Below are positions 1-9,498 of a stretch of 64,000 bases of DNA, piece by piece. The position numbers and the translations under genes were made by a program. Location of the stretch: contig NZ_JAEULY010000004.1 of NCBI RefSeq assembly GCF_016793595.1, positions 620,001 through 684,000 on the forward strand. The letters run 5' to 3'. Under the pieces are notes generated by a model. It was not told where the DNA came from. It was given only the letters and a program-made list of their open reading frames with translations, and searched no databases. Positions within the stretch are counted from its first letter, which is position 1; each line of letters begins with the position of its first letter. The DNA is from Phreatobacter sp. Lineage in GTDB: Bacteria > Pseudomonadota > Alphaproteobacteria > Rhizobiales > Phreatobacteraceae.

Positions 1-105
1 TCGGACCGCGCCTATGTCATCGAGAAGGGCACGATCCGCTACGAGGGGACGACGCAGGACCTCGAAGCCAATGACGAGATCCGCGAAGCCTATTTGAGCG
101 TGTGA
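1..105 (+). CDS. livF: Liv-type ABC transporter ATP-binding protein, C-terminal fragment
   Basis: The window opens inside a gene; the last 34 codons end at the TGA at 103-105. The translated tail (DRAYVIEKGTIRYEGTTQDL, then ending EAYLSV) is the standard C-terminus of LivF, the second ATPase of branched-chain amino acid/amide-type importers; the same type of tail closes the LivF at 25614-26315. Only the part after the ABC core is visible, so Walker motifs cannot be checked. It lies about 50 bp upstream of hyuA on the same strand, which suggests that the importer supplies the substrate of the following operon. Assignment to the HAAT family is firm; the transported compound is unknown. Confidence 0.8.
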   Translation, partial: SDRAYVIEKGTIRYEGTTQDLEANDEIREAYLSV

Positions 106-137
106 ATGGCGGGAGGGACGCCGCTGCGCGCCCCGAC

Positions 138-153
138 CGTTCGTAGGCGAACG
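138..153. promoter_or_regulatory. Short inverted repeat directly upstream of hyuA
   Basis: The arms CGTTCG (138-143) and CGAACG (148-153) are separated by TAGG and end 2 bp before the ATG at 156. Read as RNA this is a small hairpin covering the initiation region; read as DNA it could be an operator. It may favour the GTG at 168, which has GGAG seven bases upstream, as the true start. No experimental precedent is claimed. Confidence 0.35.
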
Positions 154-155
154 AT

Positions 156-2207
156 ATGGAGAATGATGTGAGGCGCGTCGCCGGCATCGATGTGGGTGGA
201 ACCTTCACCGACCTGCTCCTGACCGAGCAGGACGGCACGGGCGTCGCCGTGAAGCTCGCCAAGGTGCCGACCAGCATCGCCAATCAGGCGGTCGGCGTGG
301 TGAAGGCCATCGAGGCCGCAGGCGTGAGCCCGGCGGACCTCGACCTGATCATCCACGGCACGACCGCGACCACCAATGCCGTGCTGGAGCGCAAGGTCGC
401 CAAGGTCGGCCTGATCACGACGGACGGCTTCAGGGACATCCTCGAGCTCGGTCGCCGCACGCGCCCGCGCGCCTACGGGATGACCGGCACGTTCGAGCCT
501 CTGATCGAGCGGCCGTTCCGGCGCGAGGTTCCTGAGCGCATGAACGCGCAAGGGCAGGTCGTGACGCCGCTGGACGAAGCCGCCGTGAAGCGCGAGGCCG
601 AGGCGCTGGTGGCGGCCGGCTGCGAGGCGGTGGTGATCCACTTCCTCCACTCCTATGCCAATCCTGCCCACGAGACCCGCGCCGGCGAGATCGTCAAGGA
701 CATCTGGCCGAACGCCTATGTCACCCTCGGCCACCAATTGCTCTCCGAGTATCGCGAGTATGAGCGCGGCACGACCGCGAGCGTGAATGCGGCCGTGCAG
801 CCGATCCTCGACCGCTACGTGCAGCGGCTACAGGGCGACCTCTCGGCCAAGGGCTTCCGCCGTGACCTCCTGGTGATGAACGGCAATGGCGGCACCGTGC
901 CGGCGACGCTTGTCGCGCGCGAGGCCGCCAAGACCGTCATGTCCGGCCCCGCCTCCGGCGTCATGGCGGCGGCGGCGACGCTGGCGCAGTCGAACCTCAC
1001 CAATGCCATCACCTATGACATGGGCGGCACCTCCACCGACGTCGCGCTGATCCATGGCGGCGTGCCGGAGGTCTCGGCGGAACTGACCATCGATTACGGC
1101 CTGCCGATCCACCTGCCGATGGTCGACGTGCGCACGGTCGGCGCCGGCGGCGGCTCCATCGCCTCGGTCAACACGGCGGGCATGCTGCAGGTCGGGCCAC
1201 ATTCGGCTGGCTCCGAGCCGGGGCCGATCTGTTACGGGCGCGGCGGCACGCGGCCGACCATTACCGACGCCAACCTGATCCTTGGCCGGCTCGATCCTGA
1301 CCGGCTGACGGCCGTGCAGTCCAAGGTGTCGCTGGACGATATCCGCGCCATCTTCGAGCGCGACCTCGCCAGGCCCCTCGGCATGAGCGTCGAGGATGTC
1401 GCAGCCGCCGTCATCCGGCTCGGCAATGTCCACATGTCCGGCGCCATCCGCATGGTGTCGCTGTCGCGTGGCTACGACCCCCGCGATTTCGTGCTGTTCG
1501 CCTTCGGCGGGGCCGGTCCGCTCCATGCGGTGGCCCTCGCCCGCGAGCTCGGCATTCCCGAAGTGCTGGTGCCGGCGCGGCCCGGCCTCACCAATGCGCT
1601 GGGATGCCTCGTGGCGGATCTCCGGCAGGACCGAGTCAACACGGTCAACAAGCCGCTCGATCAGGTCGACATGGACGAGGTGAAACGCCTGATGACCGCC
1701 CAGCGCGACAGCGCGCTGGCCGTGGTCGAGGAGGAAAAGGCCGAGATCGAGGAAACCGTGGTCATCCACGGCGCGGACATGCAGTTCCGCGGCCAGACCC
1801 ATCTCATCCGCGTGCCGCTCGCCTCGCCCGACGTGACGTGCGAGGACATTCAGGCGGCCTTCGAGAAAGCCTATTTCCATCGCTTCCAGGTGCGCCTGCC
1901 GGAAATCCGCGCCGTGCTGGTCAATCTCGTGACATCGGTGATCGGCCGCCGCCGCGCCTTCCCGCTCTCCGCGCTGCTCGCGAGCGCAGACCGCAAGGCG
2001 AGCGCCGCCGAGGCGGTCATCGGCGAGCGGCAGGTCCACGCGGACGGCCGCTGGTGGCCGGCGAAGGTCTATGCCCGCGATGCGCTGCCGATCGGTGCTT
2101 CGATCACCGGGCCCGCCGTGATCCAGCAGATCGACGCAACCACGGTGATCGAGCCGGGTGCGGTCGCGACCGTCGATGCCATTGGCAATCTGAGGGTGAA
2201 GGCATGA
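156..2207 (+). CDS. hyuA: Hydantoinase/oxoprolinase family protein, subunit A (ATP-dependent lactam hydrolase)
   Basis: 683 aa, the usual length for N-methylhydantoinase A. The actin-like ATP-binding loop GIDVGGTFTDLL is at residues 10-21, HGTTATTNAVLE at about 67-78, DMGGTSTDVAL near 288 and FAFGGAGPLHA near 448, all hallmarks of the HyuA/oxoprolinase family. With subunit B these enzymes couple ATP hydrolysis to opening of a cyclic amide (5-oxoproline, N-methylhydantoin, caprolactam). The stop overlaps the hyuB start (ATGA at 2204-2207), so the subunits are translationally coupled. ATG 156 lacks a good ribosome site; GTG 168 (GGAG at 158-161) is an alternative. Given the molybdenum hydroxylase and reductase downstream, a lactam formed during N-heterocycle breakdown is the likely substrate (inference). 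Confidence 0.88.
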   Translation: MENDVRRVAGIDVGGTFTDLLLTEQDGTGVAVKLAKVPTSIANQAVGVVKAIEAAGVSPADLDLIIHGTTATTNAVLERKVAKVGLITTDGFRDILELGRRTRPRAYGMTGTFEPLIERPFRREVPERMNAQGQVVTPLDEAAVKREAEALVAAGCEAVVIHFLHSYANPAHETRAGEIVKDIWPNAYVTLGHQLLSEYREYERGTTASVNAAVQPILDRYVQRLQGDLSAKGFRRDLLVMNGNGGTVPATLVAREAAKTVMSGPASGVMAAAATLAQSNLTNAITYDMGGTSTDVALIHGGVPEVSAELTIDYGLPIHLPMVDVRTVGAGGGSIASVNTAGMLQVGPHSAGSEPGPICYGRGGTRPTITDANLILGRLDPDRLTAVQSKVSLDDIRAIFERDLARPLGMSVEDVAAAVIRLGNVHMSGAIRMVSLSRGYDPRDFVLFAFGGAGPLHAVALARELGIPEVLVPARPGLTNALGCLVADLRQDRVNTVNKPLDQVDMDEVKRLMTAQRDSALAVVEEEKAEIEETVVIHGADMQFRGQTHLIRVPLASPDVTCEDIQAAFEKAYFHRFQVRLPEIRAVLVNLVTSVIGRRRAFPLSALLASADRKASAAEAVIGERQVHADGRWWPAKVYARDALPIGASITGPAVIQQIDATTVIEPGAVATVDAIGNLRVKA

Positions 2208-3919
2208 ACCTCCATTCCCCGCCTCCCGCAGCAAAAGCCATCGACGCTCTCACCCTCGCGGTGATCCAGGCCGGCCTCCAACAGGTTTGCAACGAGATGG
2301 ACATCGCCTTCTCGCGTTCGGCCTTCTCGCCGGTCATCGCGGAAGCGGACGACCGCGCCGACGGCATCTACGACCGCGACTCCGGCGCACTGATTTCGCA
2401 GGGCGAGTTTGGCCTGCCGGTCTTTGTCGGCACGATGCAGCACTCGACCGGCCACATCATCCGCCTGATCGGCGAGGGCCGCGCCGGCAAGCCGGAACCC
2501 GGCGACATCTACATCGTCAACGACCCCTATCTCGGCGGCACGCATCTGATGGACGTGCGCTTCGCCAAGCCGGTCTTCGTCGAGGGCCAATTGTTCTGCT
2601 GGCTGCAGAACACCGGCCACTGGCCGGATATCGGCGGCATGGTGCCCGGCGGCTTCTCGGCGCACGCGACCGAGGTCGAGCAGGAGGGCCTGCGGCTGCC
2701 GCCGGTGAAGCTGTTCAAGCGCGGCGAGATGGACGCGGAAATCTTCGCGATCATCTCCTCCAACATCCGCATCGCCGACCAGCGCATCGGCGACATCAAG
2801 GCGCAGGCGGCGGCGCTGCTGGTCGGCGAGACCCGGCTGATGGACCTCGTCACGAAATATGGGGCGGCAACACTGGACGAGGCCATCCGCCAGATCCGCG
2901 CACGCTCGGCGGAGCGGATGCGCGCGGAAATTCGCGCCGTTCCCGACGGCGTCTACAAGGCCGAGAGCTTCGTCGATTCCGACGGTGTCGTGAACGAGCC
3001 GCTGCGCATCGCGCTCACCGTCACCAAGGCGGGCGAGACGATGCAGTTCGACTTCTCGGAATCGTCCCCGCCCTGTCAGGGGCCGATGAACTCGGTTTTC
3101 GCCACCACCTGCTCGTCGGTCTATCTCGGCGTGAAGCACATCTTCCCCGACGTGCCGATCAATTCCGGCGCGTTCGAGCCGCTGACCATCCTGAAGCCCG
3201 AAGGCACCTTCCTCGACGCGCAATATCCCCGCCCCGTCTCGGGCTGCGCGGCGGAAGTGTCCCAGCGCATCGCGGAGGCGGTGTTCCTGGCGCTGGTGCA
3301 GGCGATCCCGGAGAAGGTGACGGCGGCGCCAGCCGGCACATCCGGCAATTTCGCGCTCGGCGGCTTCGATCCTGCAAGACAAGCCGGCTACGTCATGTAC
3401 CAGATCACCGGCGGCGGCTATGGCGGCAATGCCGGCCATGACGGGCTGACCAACGGCTGCTCAACCATCGGCATCTCAAAAACAGCGCCGGTGGAGGTGA
3501 TGGAGCAGTATTATCCCGTGCTGTTCCGCCGCTTCGCGCTGCGTGAGGGCTCGGGCGGCGCTGGCAAAGCGCGCGGCGGCTTTGGCGTCCACTACGAGGT
3601 GGAACTGCTGCGCGGCGAGGCGCGCGCCTCCTTCGTCATGGATCACGGCCGCTTCGGACCGCCGGGCGTGCTCGGCGGCAGGGACGGCGCGCCGAACGTC
3701 GTGAAAATCCATCGCGACGGCGAGACGACGATCCCCGAGCACCTCTCCAAGGATCAGGGGCTCCGCATCCGCGCCGGCGACCGCGTCGAGGTGATGACGC
3801 CCGGCGGCGGCGGCTATGGCGATCCCGCGAAGCGCGATGCGGCCGACATCGCCCGCGACCTGGCGCGCGGCTACTACACGGCGGCCGAAGCCGAGAAACT
3901 CTGGGGCCGGAGGAGCTGA
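2204..3919 (+). CDS. hyuB: Hydantoinase B/oxoprolinase family protein, subunit B
   Basis: 571 aa from the ATG at 2204, which overlaps the hyuA stop. The reading frame is open further upstream, but the coupled ATG gives a normal N-terminus with the family motif around residues 10-50 (TLAVIQAGLQQVCNEMDIAF). NDPYLGGTHLMD lies near residue 106 and the C-terminal GGGGYGDP near 535, both typical of HyuB. Together with HyuA it should form a cytosolic ATP-dependent cyclic amide hydrolase. The stop overlaps the start of the next gene by one base. Substrate specificity cannot be read from the sequence. Confidence 0.88.
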   Translation: MNLHSPPPAAKAIDALTLAVIQAGLQQVCNEMDIAFSRSAFSPVIAEADDRADGIYDRDSGALISQGEFGLPVFVGTMQHSTGHIIRLIGEGRAGKPEPGDIYIVNDPYLGGTHLMDVRFAKPVFVEGQLFCWLQNTGHWPDIGGMVPGGFSAHATEVEQEGLRLPPVKLFKRGEMDAEIFAIISSNIRIADQRIGDIKAQAAALLVGETRLMDLVTKYGAATLDEAIRQIRARSAERMRAEIRAVPDGVYKAESFVDSDGVVNEPLRIALTVTKAGETMQFDFSESSPPCQGPMNSVFATTCSSVYLGVKHIFPDVPINSGAFEPLTILKPEGTFLDAQYPRPVSGCAAEVSQRIAEAVFLALVQAIPEKVTAAPAGTSGNFALGGFDPARQAGYVMYQITGGGYGGNAGHDGLTNGCSTIGISKTAPVEVMEQYYPVLFRRFALREGSGGAGKARGGFGVHYEVELLRGEARASFVMDHGRFGPPGVLGGRDGAPNVVKIHRDGETTIPEHLSKDQGLRIRAGDRVEVMTPGGGGYGDPAKRDAADIARDLARGYYTAAEAEKLWGRRS

Positions 3920-4782
3920 TGCGCTACTTCCGCCCGACCAACCTCGCCGAGGCGCTCGACATCCGCGCCGGCCACGACGTGACCGTGCTGGCCGGCGGCA
4001 CCGACGTCTATCCGGTCCGCACGGCGCGACGCGCATGGGGCGACCCGACTCACAGGGACGTGCTCGATATCTCCGCGGTACCCGGCCTCAGAGGCATTGC
4101 CGAGGAGGCCGGCCGCTGGCGTCTCGGCGCGCTGACGACATGGACCGATCTCGCCCGCGCCGACCTTCCCGCCCTGTTCGACGGTTATGCCAAAGCGGCG
4201 CGCGAGGTGGGCGGCGCGCAGGTGCAGAATCTCGGCACGCTGGCCGGCAATATCATCACGGCTTCGCCAGCCGGCGACGGCATTCCGAACCTGCTCGCGC
4301 TCGACGCGGGGGTTGAGCTTGTCAGCAGATCCGGTACGCGCACCCTGCCCTTCGCGGCCTTCGCTACGGGCTACCGGCAGACGGCGCTGGGGTCCGACGA
4401 GATCGTCACCGCGATCCTCGTGCCGAAGCTCGAAAGCGCGCGCTCGACCTTCCTGAAGCTCGGCGCGCGCAAATATCTCGTCATCTCCATCGCCATGGTC
4501 TCGGCCGTCGTCGCCACCGATGTGGCGGGCCGGATCACCACGGCCCGCATCGCGGTGGGCGCCTGTTCGGCGGTGGCGCAGCGGCTCGGCACGCTGGAAG
4601 CGAAGCTCGCCGGCATGCCGCTGGAGGAAGCAGCCAGCCTCGTCAGCGCGACCGATCTGACAAGCCTCGCGCCTATCGACGACGTGCGTGCCACGGCCGC
4701 CTATCGCCTTGCGGCGGCGGAAGCGCTGGTGCGCGACGCGCTTGCCGACCTCGCCGCGACCGAAGCCCGGAGGGCCGCCTGA
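3919..4782 (+). CDS. FAD-binding subunit of a xanthine dehydrogenase-family molybdenum hydroxylase
   Basis: 287 aa, CoxM/CutM-like. The FAD pyrophosphate loop AGGTD is at residues 25-29, and the second FAD-contact segment, with LGTLAGNIITASPAGD, is at about 105-120, followed by a CO dehydrogenase flavoprotein C-terminal domain. In such enzymes this subunit passes electrons from the 2Fe-2S clusters to NAD or another acceptor. It overlaps hyuB (TGATG) and the following gene (TGATG at 4780-4784), so the stoichiometry is probably set by coupling. It completes the fused Fe-S/Mo subunit encoded next. Confidence 0.9.
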   Translation: MRYFRPTNLAEALDIRAGHDVTVLAGGTDVYPVRTARRAWGDPTHRDVLDISAVPGLRGIAEEAGRWRLGALTTWTDLARADLPALFDGYAKAAREVGGAQVQNLGTLAGNIITASPAGDGIPNLLALDAGVELVSRSGTRTLPFAAFATGYRQTALGSDEIVTAILVPKLESARSTFLKLGARKYLVISIAMVSAVVATDVAGRITTARIAVGACSAVAQRLGTLEAKLAGMPLEEAASLVSATDLTSLAPIDDVRATAAYRLAAAEALVRDALADLAATEARRAA

Positions 4783-7535
4783 TGCTCGACCGCCCGTCGC
4801 TCGCAACGCTGACCCTCACCGTCAACGGCACTGGCCATCAGGTGGCGGCTCAGCCCTTTGCCAGCCTCGCCGATACACTGCGCGAGGGGCTTGGACTGAC
4901 CGGCACCAAGATCGGCTGCGACGCCGGCGATTGCGGCGCCTGCACGGTGCTGATCGACGGCGAGCAGGCCTGCGCCTGCCTCATCTCGACGGCGCAGGCC
5001 GAGGGACGCGCCGTCACGACGATCGAGGCCGAGCACCCGCTGGTCGACAGGCTGCGCTCCGCCTTCCTCGCCCATGGCGCGGCCCAGTGCGGCATCTGCA
5101 CGCCCGGCATGATCATGGCCGCGACCGACCTGCTCAGCCGCAATGCCGCGCCGACACGACAGGAGATCGAGGACGGCATCGGCGGCGTGCTCTGCCGCTG
5201 CACCGGCTACGCGAAGATCATCGAGGCCATTCAGGATGTGGCACGCGGCACCAATGCCCTCGCCCCTGTTGCCGATGCGGGCTGCGCGGTGGGCAGCCGC
5301 ATCGCCCGTGCCGATGGCCTGCCGAAGGTGCAGGGCACCGACAGGTTCGGCGCGGATTTCGCCCCCGCCGATGCGCTGTGGCTGCGCGCCGTGCGCTCGC
5401 CGCATGCGAAGGCCCGCTTCACGCTCGGCGATCTCGATGCCTTCAGGGCAGCGCATCCGGGGCTCGAAGCCATTCTCGCGGCGAAGGATATTCCCGGCGA
5501 GAACTCCTTCGGCATTTTCCCGACCATCAAGGATCAGCCGGTTTTGGCGCCGGGCTTCGTGCGCTATCGCGGCGAGGCGGTGCTGGCGCTCGTCGGCACG
5601 CGCGAGGCAGTCGAGAGCGTGCGCGATGCCGCTCTGCCGATCCAGTGGACCATCGACCCACCGCTGATCGGCGTCGAGGCGGGCCTTGCGCCCGGCGCGC
5701 CGCCGCTCCATCCGAACATTCCCGACAACGTGCTGACGCGCGGCTATCTCGAATGCGGCGACGTTGCCGGAGGCCATCGTCTCGGCGCGGCGACGGCCGA
5801 GGGGCGGTTCCGCACCGGCTTCGTCGAACACGCCTATATCGAGCCCGAGGCGGGTTATGCCGTAAGGATCGGTGATCGCATCGAGGTCACCGCCTGCACG
5901 CAGGCCGCCGTCATGGATCAGGAGGAAGTCGCACGCGTCGTCGGCGTGCCGATGCGCCAAGTCCGCATCGTGCCGACCGCCTGCGGCGGCGGCTTCGGCG
6001 GCAAGCTGGACGTTTCCATTCAGCCGCTGATCGCGGCGGCCGCCTGGCTCCTGAACAGGCCCGTGCGCATCGTCTATTCGCGCACCGAGAGCATGGCCTC
6101 GACCACCAAGCGCCATCCCTCGAAAATCCACGCGCGGATGTCGGCGGACGCGGAGGGCCGTTTCACCGCCTACGAGATGACCGGCGACTTCAACACCGGC
6201 GCCTACGCCTCGTGGGGGCCGACGGTCGCGAACCGCGTGCCGGTTCACGCGACCGGCCCCTACAAGGTGCCGCACGTGCTGAACAAGACGCGCGCCGTGC
6301 ACACCAACGAGGTGCCGGCCGGCGCCTTCCGCGGCTTCGGCGTGCCGCAGGCGGCGATCGCCGGCGAGACGCTGATCGACGATCTCGCGGAACGCCTGAA
6401 CATCGACCGCTGGCAGATCCGCCGGATCAACGCCATCGACCATGGTGACGCGACACCGACCGGCCAGATTCTCCACGCCTCCGCCGGCCTGCCGCAATGC
6501 CTCGACGCGGTGAAGGCGGACTACGACGCGATGATGGCTGCCGCAGACGCACACAACGCTCGGGGCGGGCGTATCGCTCGCGGCGTTGGTGTCGCCTGCA
6601 TGTGGTACGGCTGCGGCAACACCTCCATGTCGAACCCTTCGCGCATGCGGATCACGCTGACGCGGGACGGGCGGCTGACCTTCCTCAACGGCGCGGTCGA
6701 TATCGGCCAAGGGTCGTCCACCGTGCTCTTGCAGATCGCGGCGGATGCGCTGGGACTGCCGACGACGCAGTTCGATTTCGTCGTCGGCGACACAGACCGC
6801 ACCTACGACGCCGGCAAGACCTCGGCCTCGCGCCAGACCTTCGTCTCGGGCAATGCCTCGAAGCTCGCGGGGCTGGACCTGCGCGCGAAAATCCTCGCGC
6901 TCGCCAATGCCGGGCCGCAGGCGAAACTGAAGCTCGCCGGCGCGACGCTGTCGGTCGTCGACGGCGATGCCAGCCGCGTGATCGACCTCGCCGCTCTCGT
7001 CGCTGACGATGCCGGCATCGTGCTCGCGGGCGAGGGCCAGTACGACCCGCCGACCACCGTGCTGGACGCCAAGGGCCAGGGCATCCCCTACGCCACCTAC
7101 GGTTTCGCCACGCAGGTCGCGGAGGTTGAGATCGACCGCCTGCTCGGCACGATCAAGGTGAAGCGCATCGTCGCCGCCCACGATGTCGGCCGCGCCATCA
7201 ACCCGACGCTGACCGAAGGCCAGATCCACGGCGGCATCGCTCAGGGGCTCGGCCTCGCGCTGATGGAGGAATACATCCCCGGCCGCACCGAGAACCTGCA
7301 CGACTATCTGATCCCCACCGCCGGCGACATGCCGGAGATCGACATCCACCTGATCGAGGATACCGAGCCGGAGGGGCCGTTCGGCGCGAAGGGCGTGGGG
7401 GAACCGGCGCTGGTTGCGACCGCGCCGGCCATCCTCGGCGCGATCCGGCATGCCGTCGGCGTGCGCATGACCGAAGTGCCCGTGCTGCCGCACAAGCTCT
7501 GGGAAGCGATGCAGACGAAGGAGGCCGCGGAATGA
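4782..7535 (+). CDS. Molybdenum hydroxylase, fused 2Fe-2S and molybdopterin-binding subunit
   Basis: 917 aa. Residues 1-80 are a plant-type ferredoxin domain with Cys46, Cys51, Cys54 and Cys66. Residues 85-160 are the helical 2Fe-2S domain with Cys103, Cys106, Cys138 and Cys140. From about 165 onward is the molybdopterin catalytic region, with CGGGFGGK near 400, AFRGFGVPQA near 512 and a C-terminal GAKGVGEPAL containing the probable catalytic glutamate (near 874). The fused order resembles single-chain aldehyde oxidoreductases, but here a separate FAD subunit precedes it. Expected role: hydroxylation of an N-heteroaromatic or aldehyde carbon using water as oxygen donor. It overlaps both neighbours. 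No molybdenum-insertion chaperone (XdhC) is visible in the window. Confidence 0.9.
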   Translation: MLDRPSLATLTLTVNGTGHQVAAQPFASLADTLREGLGLTGTKIGCDAGDCGACTVLIDGEQACACLISTAQAEGRAVTTIEAEHPLVDRLRSAFLAHGAAQCGICTPGMIMAATDLLSRNAAPTRQEIEDGIGGVLCRCTGYAKIIEAIQDVARGTNALAPVADAGCAVGSRIARADGLPKVQGTDRFGADFAPADALWLRAVRSPHAKARFTLGDLDAFRAAHPGLEAILAAKDIPGENSFGIFPTIKDQPVLAPGFVRYRGEAVLALVGTREAVESVRDAALPIQWTIDPPLIGVEAGLAPGAPPLHPNIPDNVLTRGYLECGDVAGGHRLGAATAEGRFRTGFVEHAYIEPEAGYAVRIGDRIEVTACTQAAVMDQEEVARVVGVPMRQVRIVPTACGGGFGGKLDVSIQPLIAAAAWLLNRPVRIVYSRTESMASTTKRHPSKIHARMSADAEGRFTAYEMTGDFNTGAYASWGPTVANRVPVHATGPYKVPHVLNKTRAVHTNEVPAGAFRGFGVPQAAIAGETLIDDLAERLNIDRWQIRRINAIDHGDATPTGQILHASAGLPQCLDAVKADYDAMMAAADAHNARGGRIARGVGVACMWYGCGNTSMSNPSRMRITLTRDGRLTFLNGAVDIGQGSSTVLLQIAADALGLPTTQFDFVVGDTDRTYDAGKTSASRQTFVSGNASKLAGLDLRAKILALANAGPQAKLKLAGATLSVVDGDASRVIDLAALVADDAGIVLAGEGQYDPPTTVLDAKGQGIPYATYGFATQVAEVEIDRLLGTIKVKRIVAAHDVGRAINPTLTEGQIHGGIAQGLGLALMEEYIPGRTENLHDYLIPTAGDMPEIDIHLIEDTEPEGPFGAKGVGEPALVATAPAILGAIRHAVGVRMTEVPVLPHKLWEAMQTKEAAE

Positions 7536-9040
7536 CCGCCACCGACCATCTCTCCCTCGAAGCGCGCTCGAAGAAGTTCGGCGCCGACGAGGGCGACGGC
7601 ATCCTGCGCTGCGACGCCTGCCCGGTGCTCTGCCGCATCCGTCCAGGCCGCTCGGGCGCCTGCTCGCGCTATGCCAACGAGAACGGCCAGCTCGTGCGCA
7701 CCGACCCCGTCGTGCTGCTGGCCAAGGCGGTGGAAGACGGTGGCAAGCTGGTCGAATTCGGCCGCAACGACTGGGACGGGCAGGTGCTCGATCCCTCGCG
7801 CACCTTCGTCACCGCCATCGGCGCGGGCACCACCTATCCCGACTACAAGCCCGCACCCTTCATCGTCTCGGCTGTCCATGAGGGCGTCGACACGGTGACC
7901 GTCGTGACCGAGGGCATCTTCAGCTATTGCGGCGTCAAGGTGAAGATCGACACCGACCGCCACCTCGGGCCGGAGGCAGCGCCCATCCGCGTCAACGGCG
8001 AGCAGGTCGGCCATGTGACGACCGCCGAATATGGCAGCCAGATGCTCTCCGTCGGCGGCGTGAGGCACCTTACTGGCGGCTCCAAGAAGGAGGGCAACGT
8101 CACCTGCGACACCATGCTCAAGCTCTGCGCGGGCGAGCCGGTGACCATGACCATCGACGGCGGCCACGAAGTCATCGTACAGGCCGATGCCGCCCCCATC
8201 GTGGACGGCAAGCCCGAGAGCCGAATGCGCGTCGGCTGCGGCTCGGCCACCGTCGGCATCTTCGCCAAGCAGTGGCTCGGCCATGTCGACGAGGTGATCG
8301 TGGTGGACGACCACATTACCGGCGTCCTGACCGAGCATCAGGCGGGCCGCGTGCTCGACATGAAGCAGGCGGGCATCCGCGTGCGCGGGCGCAAGTCCAC
8401 CCCCGGCCGCTATTTCCAGGTCGCCAATCCCGGCATCGGCTGGGGCGGCACGGATATCGAGGACCCGCTGTCGATCATCCAGAAGATCGATCCGGAGACG
8501 GCGTGGCCGGGCCTGCGCCTCCTCATGACCTCCACCACCGGCGAGCATTTCCTCTACTGCGTGCTGGACGAGAATCTCGTGCCCCAGCCCACGCCGATCC
8601 CCGATCCTGTGATGAAGGTCGTGGACCGCATCGGCGAGAACTGCGAACCCTCGCTCTGCACCGTGCTGTTCATGGCCGGTGCGGGCGGTTCGCTCAGGGC
8701 CGGCGTCACCGAAAATCCGGTTCTGCTGACGCGCTCCGTGGCGAAGGGCGAGACGCGCGTCACCATGGGCGGCGCGCCGGTCTATCTCTGGCCGGGTGGC
8801 GGCATCACGGTCATGGCCGATGTCACGCGCCTGCCAAAAAACGCCTTCGGCTACGTGCCGACCCCCGCCCTTGTCGCGCCGATCGAGTTCACCCTGCCCC
8901 GCGCGCTTTACGAGCGGCTCGGCGGCCATATGGAGGATGTCGTGGCCATCGACGACATCCTGCGCGATGTGGCCCCGCAGGCGCGCATCGACGGCTGGCA
9001 CGGCGGCAATCCCTGGCCCTTCCCGGAGAAGCGTGCATGA
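7532..9040 (+). CDS. hnr: 6-hydroxynicotinate reductase-like iron-sulfur flavoprotein
   Basis: 502 aa. It matches what I know of proteins annotated as 6-hydroxynicotinate reductase, which in Eubacterium barkeri reduces 6-hydroxynicotinate to 1,4,5,6-tetrahydro-6-oxonicotinate and carries covalent flavin and Fe-S clusters. The N-terminus has a four-cysteine cluster site (Cys27, Cys30, Cys34, Cys44), consistent with at least one cluster. At residues 235-240 lies GCGSAT, similar to the SGAT-type sequences whose threonine accepts FMN from ApbE. It starts inside the stop of the hydroxylase gene and overlaps the MarR gene (ATGA at 9037-9040). The exact ring substrate is not proven; a related pyridine or pyridone carboxylate is possible. 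Confidence 0.72.
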   Translation: MTATDHLSLEARSKKFGADEGDGILRCDACPVLCRIRPGRSGACSRYANENGQLVRTDPVVLLAKAVEDGGKLVEFGRNDWDGQVLDPSRTFVTAIGAGTTYPDYKPAPFIVSAVHEGVDTVTVVTEGIFSYCGVKVKIDTDRHLGPEAAPIRVNGEQVGHVTTAEYGSQMLSVGGVRHLTGGSKKEGNVTCDTMLKLCAGEPVTMTIDGGHEVIVQADAAPIVDGKPESRMRVGCGSATVGIFAKQWLGHVDEVIVVDDHITGVLTEHQAGRVLDMKQAGIRVRGRKSTPGRYFQVANPGIGWGGTDIEDPLSIIQKIDPETAWPGLRLLMTSTTGEHFLYCVLDENLVPQPTPIPDPVMKVVDRIGENCEPSLCTVLFMAGAGGSLRAGVTENPVLLTRSVAKGETRVTMGGAPVYLWPGGGITVMADVTRLPKNAFGYVPTPALVAPIEFTLPRALYERLGGHMEDVVAIDDILRDVAPQARIDGWHGGNPWPFPEKRA

Positions 9041-9495
9041 CGGCAAAGCGCGCGAAACAGCCGGCCGGCGACCTGTCCGGCAAGGCTTATGTCCTCGAGG
9101 ACCAGATCGGCTTCCTGATCCGGCGCGCCCACCAGCGCGCCAGCGCCATTTTCGAGCAGGTCATGGACGGCATGGACGTGACCCCGGTGCAATATGCCGC
9201 GCTCGCCAAGCTCCACGATCTCGGGCCGACCTCGCAGAACCAGCTGGGCCGCATGGTCGGCATCGACCCGGCCACCATGTTCGGCGTCGCCGGCCGCCTG
9301 TCGAAGCGCGGGCTGGTCTCGCCGTCGGTCGACCCGAACGATGCCCGGTTGGTCCTTTTGACCTTGACCGAAAGCGGCCACGCCACCGTCGAGGCCATGA
9401 AATCGCTCGGGCCGGAAGTGACCCGCCGAACCCTCGACCCCCTGTCCGCCGGCGAGGCGGCGCAGCTTCTCGACCTGCTCGGCAGGATCGGCTGA
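9037..9495 (+). CDS. MarR family transcriptional regulator of the N-heterocycle operon
   Basis: 152 aa from the ATG that overlaps the hnr stop. It has the MarR winged-helix layout: an N-terminal dimerisation helix (residues 15-45), a helix-turn-helix around 60-100 (SQNQLGRMVGIDPATMFGVA), a beta-wing with DPNDARLVLLTLT, and a C-terminal helix. Encoded in the middle of the operon, it is likely a ligand-responsive repressor or activator of that operon. It is not closely similar to the other MarR protein in this window (25088-25612), so the two probably read different operators. Confidence 0.88.
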   Translation: MTAKRAKQPAGDLSGKAYVLEDQIGFLIRRAHQRASAIFEQVMDGMDVTPVQYAALAKLHDLGPTSQNQLGRMVGIDPATMFGVAGRLSKRGLVSPSVDPNDARLVLLTLTESGHATVEAMKSLGPEVTRRTLDPLSAGEAAQLLDLLGRIG

Positions 9496-9498
9496 GCC

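Noticed and set aside
4701..7493. 930-codon open frame on the minus strand opposite the Mo hydroxylase
   Set aside because: It is the antisense shadow of a clear molybdenum hydroxylase gene; the translation is rich in Arg/His/Gly/Asp without any domain pattern, as expected in high-GC DNA.
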